Part shown: piece by piece, positions 55,669-64,000 of the stretch
Position numbering within the stretch: position 1 is the stretch's first letter
Layout: each line of letters begins with the position of its first letter
Source: Halichoerus grypus
Taxonomy: Eukaryota > Chordata > Mammalia > Carnivora > Phocidae
DNA: 64,000 bases
Direction of reading: 5' to 3'
Assembly (NCBI RefSeq): GCF_964656455.1
Contig: NC_135715.1
Location: 75,343,414 to 75,407,413, forward strand
The notes under the pieces: model-generated
The model's database searches: none
The model's input: only the letters and a program-made list of their open reading frames with translations
Told to the model about the DNA's origin: nothing
Position numbers and translations under genes: made by a program

Positions 55669-56055
55669 GGGGCACCTGGGTGGCTCAGTCTGTTAAGTAT
55701 CTGCCTTCTGCTCAGGTCATGATCCCAGAGTCCTGGGAATGAGCCCCGAGTCAAGCTCCCTGCTTAGTGGGGAACCTGATTTTTCCTCTCCCTCTACCCT
55801 TTCTTCCCGTACCACCCCCAATCGTGCTCTCTGTCTCGCTTGCTCTCTGTCTCTCTCAAATAAATAAATAAAATCTTTTTAAAAAAATTCAGCTCAGATC
55901 ATGATCTTGGAGCCCTGGGATGGAGCCCTGCATTGGGCTCCCTGCTCAGTGGGGAGTGTGCTTCTCCCTCTCCCTTTGCCTCCTCCCCCCGCCCCCCCCC
56001 CCCCACTTGTAGTCTCTCTCTCTCAAATAAATAAATAAAATCTTTAAAAAAAAAA
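55669..56055 (+). mobile_element. Composite CAN-SINE: one full copy plus a head-truncated copy
   Basis: Copy 1 (55669-55889) runs from 'ggggcacctgggtggctcag' to its (AAATA)n tail. Copy 2 (55890-56055) starts at 'cagctcagatcatgatcttg', lacking the first 50 or so bases, and has its own body and tail. A single duplication 'aagagtggcactgtt' at 55654-55668 and 56056-56070 surrounds both, and no duplication separates them. Confidence 0.93.
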
Positions 56056-56912
56056 AAGAGTGGCACTGTTTGGGAGTTTTGCAAATCTCTTTAATGTCTG
56101 GCTTAATAGAAGACAGGAGTCTCATCTGCTTTTGAATTTAATTTGAATCTGTCGCAATATGTTGTCTTGGTTGAAGTGTCTGAGGAAATCTGGCCTCACA
56201 CAGATATATAAGTGGAAAAAAAAGGAGTATTTAAACAACCCTTTCAAATAATGGTGGGTTTGAGTTTCTCCACAAGCGTAGTTTCTTAAAGGTGAGTCAC
56301 AGTGTAGAATCGGAAGTCCTATCAGTTTCAGATCCATGCAGTTCCATTAAAATCTCTTGTTCTATTTTGCACGTTCAGTGGCTGCTTTACCCATGCATGA
56401 CTTGGTAATATCATGCATTGATCACTTGAAAAATATTGGTTCACTGATTTATGCAGATCTTCCAAATGTTGACATACATATCAAGAAAGCACATCTGTTA
56501 ATATCAACACCAATCTTATCAGAAAAGTCTTGAGATACCGGAAAGCTGTCAAGCTCATGGTGATGGACAGATTTTCAATAACCTCATTTTTGCTTGAAAC
56601 TTGAATTTTACTATTGGCAACAAATACCTTCTGTTGTTTTCCTTTCAGGGACTGGATTTTTCAGAAAATAACCAACAAACCCGAGTTTGAATAACCAGAG
56701 TCTATCTGTCAGTCATTCTTTCAAGTAAAAATAGTGCACCATGGAAACCAAAGGCTCGCAACTCAAACTGTTTCTTCTACACAAGGGTTTCTTCTACAAT
56801 TATTACACTTATGGGTGCAGCAGGAGTGCTTTATGAGTACTTTCCATTTTGTCACACAGAATATTAAAAAAGTTGAGATTTAAAGTTTTCCTACATCATC
56901 ATGGATATTCTT

Positions 56913-57116
56913 TTTTCTTTTTTAAGATTTTGTTTTTATTTATTTGAGAGAGAGAGAGGGAGGGAGGGAGAGTGAGAGGGAGAAGCAGACTCCCTGCTGA
57001 GCAGAGAGCCTGATGTGGGACTCGATCCCAATGTGGGACTCAATTCCAGGACCCTGAGACCATGACCTGAGCTGAAGGCAGATGCTTAACTGACTGAGCC
57101 ACCCAGGTGCTGCGCC
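56913..57116 (-). mobile_element. CAN-SINE with internal 18-bp duplication, antisense
   Basis: Perfect 16-bp target duplication 'catcatggatattctt' at 56897-56912 and 57117-57132. The tRNA-like part carries 'tgtgggactcgatcccaa' immediately followed by 'tgtgggactcaattccag'. The end 'caggtgctgcgcc' differs from the usual head. Confidence 0.96.
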
Positions 57117-57412
57117 CATCATGGATATTCTTAAGTGAAAATGTTTTGTTTTGTTTTTTGTAACTACAAGTACAGGGTAGTGACAAATTTACTGGGACTC
57201 CTAGTACAGTTGGGGGCCTTGACTCAGGCCAAAGACCCCATAACTTTACCCACCACTGCTTTAGTAGCATTGGTACAAATGTCAACAAAGTAAACATCAA
57301 ATGACATCTTCATATTTTATTACAGAAATAATTTTGATCTCTAGGGCTCCTTGAAAGTGTCTTGGGACCCTTGGGACCTTTAGACCCCACTTGAATACCA
57401 CTCACTTAAGGC

Positions 57413-57764
57413 ATCTCCACTCTTGATCTTTTAGAACTACACAAACTTCTCCATTTTGTCTAGTTACAAAAGACTTGACTTAAATTACATGGCTGGTCAT
57501 TCCCATCAAAGCAAACTGAATTTGACTCTGGAACTTCCCACCCATATTTAGCTTAGCCAAGCTCTAGTTTCTTAATTGTCAGATTCAAATATTATACTTT
57601 TTATAGAAAATGGTTGGCTCCCCTGAATGAAGTACCATTAAAGCATGTGGTCCATTAACATCATTTTCCTTCTGCTCATTTGTTTTACATTTTGCATTTA
57701 TGCCCCGAGGAAGAGTTCAAATTTATTTTCATAGTAACAGAATCACCGTGGTAGCCTGTTGGAT
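57413..57764. other. No gene recognised
   Basis: Nothing recognised. Confidence 0.4.
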
Positions 57765-57780
57765 AAATACTAGGTTCTCT

Positions 57781-58102
57781 ACATTCCTTTTTTTCTTTTT
57801 TGAAGATTTTATTTATTTATTTAGAGAGAGAGTGCACAAATAAGCAGGGAGAAGCAGAGGAAGAAGGAGAGAGAGAATCCCAAGCAGGCTCCATGCTCAG
57901 CGAGGAGCCCGACACGGGGCTGGGTTTCACAACCCTAAGATCATGACCTGAGCCAAAACCAAGAGTTGGGTGCTCAACTGACTGAGCCACCCAGGCACCC
58001 CTCTTTTTTTTAAAGTAAACTTTACACCCAACATGGGGCTCGAACTCATGACCCCAAGATCAAGAGTCACATGCTCTACCGACTGAGCCAGCCAGGCACC
58101 CT
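57781..58102 (-). mobile_element. Two CAN-SINEs, one inserted in the tail of the other, antisense
   Basis: Inner long form at about 57790-58000 (body 'gagaatcccaagcaggctcc', head 'gagccacccaggcacccc'), then a short old form at 58001-58102 ('cccaacatggggctcgaact', head 'gagccagccaggcacc'). One decayed duplication, 'atactaggttctcta' and 'atactgagttctcta', surrounds the pair. This fits insertion of the long form into the T-rich tail of the short form. Confidence 0.9.
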
Positions 58103-58117
58103 ATACTGAGTTCTCTA

Positions 58118-59119
58118 AACCAAATTCGAACCTTGACAGTTCCAGCAGTAGCAAGTTTTTTTTTTCACTCTATTCAAACTTAGAGTTCTTCATTCTCAGA
58201 AGAAAAGCAAAATCTCCAATAACAACGAAGTCCTGAAGGAAATTGCTTTGAATTAACTGCACAAGGAACATCATGAGGCTTAAAGAGGGGGGAAGGCTGG
58301 TCCCTCATGTAGATCAAAGAATTGGAGCCTCTTGAACTAAAGACTCTGGGTAGGTGAAAGGGACCAATCTAAATTGTTACAGCAACTTGGAGAAATAAAA
58401 ATACAGAGTAAGCTTTAAAAAAAAAAGACATAAATAATGAAATTGAAAATAAATCTTAAAATCTTTTCTCCCCTCATTTAGTCATAGCACTTATGGATTG
58501 GTTTTCTTTTTTAAAAATGTGATAGAAATCCTAAAATTTAGGAAAGCACGTTTTAATCGCATAAGTTAAAGATTAGACAGCCCTTGCTATGAGAGAAGTT
58601 TGAAGATTATAATTAGCTTCATATTAATCATTCAAAGGAGTTTAAATTTATTCATAAGACCTGGTGACAAGTCCTCAGTATGGTATCTACGAATTGGAGC
58701 TCTCTCACCCTGTAGACTGGTGTCCCAGCTTGGGGGTGGGGCAGTGGTACATTTTCCTATCTTTTTATCCATGCTTGATCATAGCACTCTTGGATCCATT
58801 CTTCCCCCAGGATCAGGACTGGCTACAAAATTTGCAGGGCCCAGTTCAAAATGAAAATGCTGTCTATTTATTTAAAAAATTATGACAGATTTTAAGGAGG
58901 CAACAGTAGAGCATTAGGCAAGTACCCACTCTGGCTAGGATCCACTGTTACCCTGAATGCAAGTCACAATAGTACCAACAGACAAGGTGTAGAGATTTCT
59001 TCTGAGACCTCAAAATCTGGAGATTTGTAGGGTGACTGTCTTTTAGGGATGTCTTAGATGCTCCTCTGCCTGGGGCCCCTAGGTAAGAAACCTAAGACTG
59101 AGAACTGTAAGAGTCTGGA
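58118..59119. other. No gene recognised (1 kb)
   Basis: Nothing recognised. Confidence 0.4.
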
Positions 59120-59320
59120 AGACATTTGTGAACCATCCCTCCCTGCTCCTTTCTGCACATCTAACACTTAGCTATTCTTTCCGAGCTTAGAGAAATCCCA
59201 TTTCTTCTGTGAAGGCTTCTCTCAACTTACTAAACAACCAATAATCTCTCAATTTCGGTGATGTTATTGTATGTACCACTTATTTGGCACTTAGTAGATG
59301 CTGCTAATTTTAAATTAATT
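59120..59320 (+). repeat. L2-like 3' fragment, sense
   Basis: 'ttcttctgtgaaggcttctc', then 'tatttggcacttagtagatg', resembles the late part of L2. It is diverged. Confidence 0.4.
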
Positions 59321-59601
59321 GCCAAGTATGTACTTGCTAATTGTTAATTAAGTTAATTGAAAACAGGTTCTTTGGCTAGTGCTTTTTAAAGTTTGTTTTC
59401 CCACAACTAGCAAAAAAAAAAAAAAATCCAGTTTCTTAATCTGGTTCTTGGGAGTCCAAGAACCCTTGGAAATTATGAATGAAATTGTGCATGTCTGGGT
59501 ATATGTCATTTTTCATAAGTATTAACCACCACCCCCAAAAGGGTTTATAACAACTAAGCTAGAGTCTCAACAGATATACTCTGATTGGTTCTTAAGGGAT
59601 T

Positions 59602-59718
59602 TTATTTACTAGTTTATTATTTTTTTTTAAAGTAAACTCTACCCTCAATGTGAACCTTAAACTCACAACTCTGAGATCAAGAGTTTCATGCTCTACCTAG
59701 TGAGCCAGCCAGGCACCC
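59602..59718 (-). mobile_element. CAN-SINE, short old form, antisense
   Basis: 'aaagtaaactctaccctcaa', 'gagatcaagagtttcatgct' and the head 'gagccagccaggcaccc'. A decayed duplication ('tggttcttaagggatt' against 'tggtttttaggggatt') flanks it. Confidence 0.95.
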
Positions 59719-59955
59719 TGGTTTTTAGGGGATTCTAAGCCCAAGATCTGCTATAATATGGTCAGGAAAGGTCTCACAGACCGTCTCATCCTTCAGACCC
59801 TCAACTGTAAAAGCCCGTCCTTCCTGAATTATGCCAGTGGGCTTTTAGTTCTCTCCATTGTGTGTTTACATTGGAATTCCAATCATCTGGTCACCTTTGG
59901 AATTCCAAGGGGGTCTATGTTTGGAAGAGAACCCTTTGTTCGCCCCCTCGATTCT

Positions 59956-60160
59956 TTTTTTTTTTTTTTTTTTTGAAGATTTTATTTACTTATTTGACAG
60001 AGAGAGACAAAGCGAGAGCGGGAACACAAGCAGGGGGAGTGGCAGAGGGAGAAGCAGGCTTCCTGCTGAGCAGGGAGCCCGATGTGGGGCTCGATCCTAG
60101 GACCCTGGGATCATGACCTGAGCCAAAGGCAGACGCTTAACGACTGAGCCACCCAGGCGC
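59956..60160 (-). mobile_element. CAN-SINE, antisense, long T tail
   Basis: Starts with a pure 20-base T run (59955-59974). Body 'gggaacacaagcaggggga'; head 'gagccacccaggcgc'. The duplication 'cccctcgattct' before and 'cccctcggttct' after flanks it. Confidence 0.97.
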
Positions 60161-60270
60161 CCCCTCGGTTCTGTCTTGTCCCATGCAAACATGTGATTAG
60201 TCCTGAGGAAAGGGTTCATATGACTACAAGGTGTCTCTGTAGGGCTAAGAAGCAAGACAAGCATCTAATT

Positions 60271-60481
60271 CAGGTCAGGAAACTTTTTCAGTAAAGGGCA
60301 AATAGTAAATATTTTAGGCTCTGCCAGTCGGATGGTCTCTGTTGTAACTTCTCAGCTCTACTATCGTAGCACGAAGATAGCCACAGGTAAACCGTAGGTG
60401 TGGCTGTGGCAAGTACCACTCTATCTACAAAATCAGGCAGTGGCTACATTTGGCCCGTGGGCCAGAGTTTGCCAACCTCTG
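60271..60481. mobile_element. hAT-type MITE with perfect target duplication
   Basis: 211 bp with terminal inverted repeats ('caggtcaggaaactttttca' on the left; 'agtttgccaacctctg' on the right) and a perfect 8-bp target duplication 'atctaatt' at 60263-60270 and 60482-60489, the size made by hAT transposases. Internal 'taaatattttaggctctgcc' and 'atttggcccgtgggccagag' match a common mammalian MER MITE whose number I cannot give with certainty. Confidence 0.92.
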
Positions 60482-60489
60482 ATCTAATT

Positions 60490-61937
60490 CGTGGCTCACT
60501 GGGACCTAGGAAATCCCAGTTATAACTAAAAGGCACAACACTGAATAATTAGGCATGCTTTTCAAAACTCTGCATTTCACTAATAGCATATAATTCTAAT
60601 CTTGGCTGAAAAATGAGCATACAAATCCAAAAGAACCAGCTCATCCCAGGTAATGGCCCAGACTGGCAGCCCAGCAACAACAGGCAAGGAAATAGGGGTG
60701 ATTTTGTTGTCACTATTCCAGTTCTCACTCAGCCTTTATCGGAGACAATAAAAAAGGTTATTGTTTACACCATCACTGACAAGGAGAGGGCAGGCTCCTG
60801 CTATAAAATCCGGATTGCTCCCTGATCAGCTTCTCTGTAATTAGTGACCCTTTCTTTCTCTGTTCCGTGCAGATGATGAATAAAAGGCTCACGGTGTATG
60901 ATGTCACCAGAGTTCTAAAAACAATCTCTTGATTGTTCCATGTTAAATTCTGCATTTGCACCCGGCTGTGGCTGCAGCTGCTAGTCATTTCTCTACCAGC
61001 TACTACTCATTTACCAAACTGGCTTTGTCAACTTCCCCGTCTGGCCTGGCAGGAGGAAAGCCTGGTGGGAGCAGAAATCGTAGGTGGCAACTTGGTTAGT
61101 GTCATGCCTGAGAGAGCGCAAATAGTGGAAGCTGATTCACAACTTCTTACAAGTTGAATGATCTGAAAACAGAAGTTTAAGCGGTTCAACTTGCAAATCA
61201 GAATTTAAAAACATGGCAAATGCTCAGACTTATTTAGATTCCTTTCTATCAAGTTTCATAAAAGGGAACTTTTTTATTCTCAGTAGGGAGCCTTGGATCT
61301 CAAAAGATCCTGGTTTGAATTCGGTCCTTCTTTCTTTGTCTTTTGCTGCTCTATCAACTAGAGGGATTGATGAGTTATGTACATTTATTTTTTTGTCTTT
61401 AGTAAGTTGCCATGTGTTCTCCCAGTCATGTGTGTGATTGGGAGTGGGGACTTCTGTGTTTGGCTCTGGTCCTGGGTCTTCTCTACCAGAACTTGGTTTT
61501 CTGGCAACTATTAATGCTGTCATTGGTGATGCCACGTTTGCCCCAAGAAAGCACCCTTCTGGTCACCTCTCATGCTGTCCTCACCCAGGAGAGGCTGAAC
61601 CCTGACCTGTCTCTCTTGGGTTGCTATTGTGTGTCCAAGTATGGTGAGGGCCTTTCTGATCGTGGAGCCCAGGCTGCATGCCACTGCCCTAGAAGCCAGG
61701 AAGACTGAAGGCCAGACTATGGCCAATCACAAGCAACTTGCCATTAGATTAGCTCCTTTAGTAGCAGTTCCCTTGAATCGCCACTAAAACCCATTCAGCA
61801 GACATTCCTGAAACATAGACAGGGTTGAGATGCTGGGTGGCCAAACCAAATGGCAAGGGCCCGCTACTCCAGCTAAACTGGATAGACAGTGTGAGCTGGG
61901 ACTCTGGTTCTGTAGAGGGAGCAGAGAGGAAGGACCC
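60490..61937. other. No gene recognised (1.45 kb)
   Basis: No recognised repeats. Open frames at 61230-61535 (-) and 61412-61708 (+), about 100 codons each, overlap in opposing directions without known domains. Confidence 0.4.
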
Positions 61938-62100
61938 AATCCTTACTGAGTGCTCACCCTGTGTCAAGCTCAGGAGAAGGCACGTGTCTTATTTAAAGCT
62001 CTACAAACCTTTGAGCAGTGAAGTACCAAGGCCTTGTAGGTGGTAAGTGACTGAGCCAAGATTTGAAACAAGTCTCTCTGAGGTTGTCTGTCCATATTCT
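61938..62100 (+). repeat. MIR, sense
   Basis: 'gagtgctcaccctgtgtcaa', 'aggtggtaagtgactgagcc' and 'aagatttgaaacaagtctct' follow MIR with part of the core missing. Confidence 0.65.
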
Positions 62101-62215
62101 TTTAAACAAATAGTTTTTCTTTTCTTTTTTAAACCAAATAGTAATTGGAGTATGGGGTGGAAACTGATAATACTACAGTGAAGAGAAGCTAGGCAGAACT
62201 CCACTTTTGTGTTCT

Positions 62216-62331
62216 AAGGCAAAATGGGTTGGAGAGAGAGACAAGGCCATGGGTTGGAGAGAGAGAGACAAGGCCATGGGTTGGAGAGAGAGAGAAGGCC
62301 AAAATGGGTTGGAGAGAGAGACAAGGCCATT
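62216..62331. repeat. ~27-bp tandem repeat, 4 copies
   Basis: Four copies of a unit reading 'atgggttggagagagagaca' then 'aggcca'. The first and last copies share the longer 'aaaatggg' start; the middle two are shorter. The open frame through it (62207-62605) gives a repetitive peptide and is an artefact. Confidence 0.95.
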
Positions 62332-64000
62332 CACACTGACGTTGAAAGACCAGAGTAGTTGTAGCCATAGGATTCAAGGGAATGCAAAACACAAAACCAG
62401 CAAGACCAATTTTGTAAAGGCCAGTTTTAATGAGGAAAAATTCCCTGAAGAAGATCCAAGTAGGATTTCTCTGCTATGGATAAAATTTTTTCCAATTGGA
62501 AGGGGGGCGGAAAGGGCTTCAAGGTGCTTCAGCTTAAAACCCTTTAATATTTTGAATCTCTCCTCTCTGGCTCTTGCTAATTGTTTATTATCATTCCTTT
62601 TATAAAGCTCTTCCTTGTTTTTTGAGATTAGAGATGGCAGCTGGCCAATACAAGAAACTTTCGCTCAGATCAGATCACAATGTGAACTAAAATACTGGAG
62701 TTGTGGCCCGCCAGGAGACCGCAGACTTGTGGTGGAAGCAAGCAGGGAGAAGGCGGCTTGGGGTAGGTGCTAGGACATCATACAGTTAAAGCCGCAATCA
62801 GACCTGAGCAGCAAAAGCAGTTTTATTTTGGAACAACAAATAGAACAAAATATAAATACTGACCTGTACTCTCTTATCTATGGGAACACTGTAGAGTGGG
62901 GCTAGGATGGAGCAGAAATAGTTCAAGTCTGTCCACTTAGCTTGACTCAACCCACAGTACGCTCCAAACGCACCGGAAATTTTGGAAAGCTTGTTTCTTG
63001 TAATAAAAGTGACATGTTCTCTTTGTAGAATCCCATGGCAGTGTCAATGTTATATAGATGACTTGGATTTTCAAAATAATGGGTTTTCAACCTGAATTTT
63101 GGATGTAACGTTTTTTTTGTTTTGTTTTTTGATGCTCTCTCTCTCTTCCTCTGATAAAAATATCCTTTTAAAGCCCTTTTCCTAATTGAAAATTTTTGGC
63201 CAGGTTCAGATTAGCATAGTCTGATGCTTATGTCAAAGTTAAACGCCTCAGAATCAGAATCTCACATGTAAATAGCCCTGGTATAAAAGATGTTACATAA
63301 AACCAAACAAAAAATCAGTATCAGTTTTGTCAAATAGTAGCTTGTAGATCGAAGCTCTAAAGATAACAGAAACACAGACAAGCTTGGAGTTGGGTTAGGG
63401 AATCATGGTGGTGTTAAGAAAATGCTATCTTTTTAGTTTTTAGCACCACCCTCCCCCCAGCTCCTATTTTCATGCCTCCAAACTTGGAGGGAAAATGCCC
63501 ATCAGAAAGTAGAAAAATGAGAGGAACGGGCTGGGCCCGGGGAAAGGCAGGCATTAGCATAGATGGTGGATCCAGGCTGCTGGCTTAGTCTCATTCACTC
63601 TAGGAGATGGTCACACGCGCACTGTGCCTAAAACGAAAGAGGGAAAGAGCAGGATAGGTAAAGGGAGGCTGCTGTCACTTGAGAACAGGGCAGAGGGGAC
63701 TTGGCAACCAATCGCAGCTCAGCAAAGACCAGCTGGAATCAGAGTGAGTCGTCAAGGTCAACATTAACGCACTGACACACAGCCTTCCTTTCCATCATCT
63801 TATTAGGAGATGTACTGGGAATTCCTGGCTCTGGGGTTGTGTGTGGGACACGGCGAAGGCTGTGTGTGTCTCTTGAGGTATGTGGACCAACCCGGGCAAT
63901 GGGGTAAGCCTTCCCTCCAGCACCTTGGCCACCAGAGCAGAGGCTGTGGGCAGTTTGTGTAGAAGGTGAGAGGGACTGCAGGGGTCGGAAGGAAGTTTGT
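62332..64000. other. No gene recognised (1.7 kb)
   Basis: No recognised repeats or exons to the right edge. The end is moderately GC-rich with CT-rich and G-rich patches but no CpG island. Confidence 0.4.

Larger units (their letters stand above)
55257..57412 (+). mobile_element. hAT-Charlie-type DNA transposon (Cheshire-like), SINE-interrupted
   Basis: Four arms join across SINEs: 55257-55338 ('cctcaagagcttttgtttac'), 55544-55668 ('cataaataacatattttatg'), 56071-56912 ('aaatctctttaatgtctggc', 'ctggcctcacacagatatat', 'cttgagataccggaaagctg', 'gtctatctgtcagtcattct') and 57133-57412, ending 'ccccacttgaataccactc', a hAT-type terminus. About 1.3 kb remains. It encodes no intact transposase. The left terminus is missing. 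The family name is from memory. Confidence 0.65.

Noticed and set aside
62207..62605. 132-codon frame with repeated Met-Gly-Trp-Arg-Glu-Arg units
   Set aside because: Direct read-through of the GA-rich tandem repeat; no conserved domain outside it.

Overview
The window is carnivoran nuclear DNA, almost certainly from a non-canid caniform such as a bear, seal or mustelid. The evidence is about 34 copies of the tRNA-Lys-derived CAN-SINE, whose head reads 'ggcgcctgggtggctcag' and whose tail is (AAATA)n. The common subfamily carries the body motif 'ggaacacaagcaggggga' and the junction 'taacgactgagccaccc', which differ from the dog SINEC_Cf consensus as I remember it. Carnivoran L1 3' ends and older mammal-wide repeats (MIR, L2, MLT1, MER5, MER20) fit the same picture. 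The species call is an inference. There is no bacterial or plasmid sequence and no CRISPR.

I see no intact protein-coding gene and cannot support any host exon from sequence alone. Nearly every open frame is short and random-looking, or lies inside a repeat. The one recognisable protein remnant is the C-terminal end of a LINE-1 ORF2 protein on the minus strand near 45.7 kb.

Layout. 0-9.6 kb: unique DNA with scattered SINEs, an MLT1 LTR, and a younger L1 nested in an older L1 (8.1-9.6 kb). 9.9-14.2 kb: a sense L2, MIRs, a GC-box/AP-1 cluster, an ERVL-type LTR with a (TCTA)n tract, and a MER5 element. 16.3-19.8 kb: SINEs, a MER20 element and a sense L1 3' end. 19.9-23.2 kb: a long antisense L2 split by an MLT1 that itself carries a SINE. 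26.9-27.5 kb: a Tigger-like DNA transposon. 26.5-35.7 kb: a SINE-free, GC-richer block with a CpG island (about 28.46-28.81 kb), a 26-bp minisatellite, a solo retroviral LTR with intact ends, an MLT1 and a MER5. 36.8-42.9 kb: another SINE-free stretch, mostly without recognised repeats. 43.7 kb: a sense MLT1. 44.9-50.3 kb: an old antisense L1 broken by two younger L1 pieces and seven SINEs. 50.4-50.9 kb: a MITE split by another L1 fragment. 55.2-57.4 kb: an old hAT-Charlie element interrupted by SINEs. 57.8-64 kb: SINEs, a hAT MITE with a perfect 8-bp target duplication, and a short tandem repeat near 62.2 kb.

The window is best read as intergenic or deep intronic mammalian DNA shaped by layered retrotransposition. 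The best candidate for host function is the CpG island. I found no new multi-gene system. The most informative signals are the nesting order of the elements, composite SINEs that share one target duplication, and repeated slippage at one site inside the SINE.
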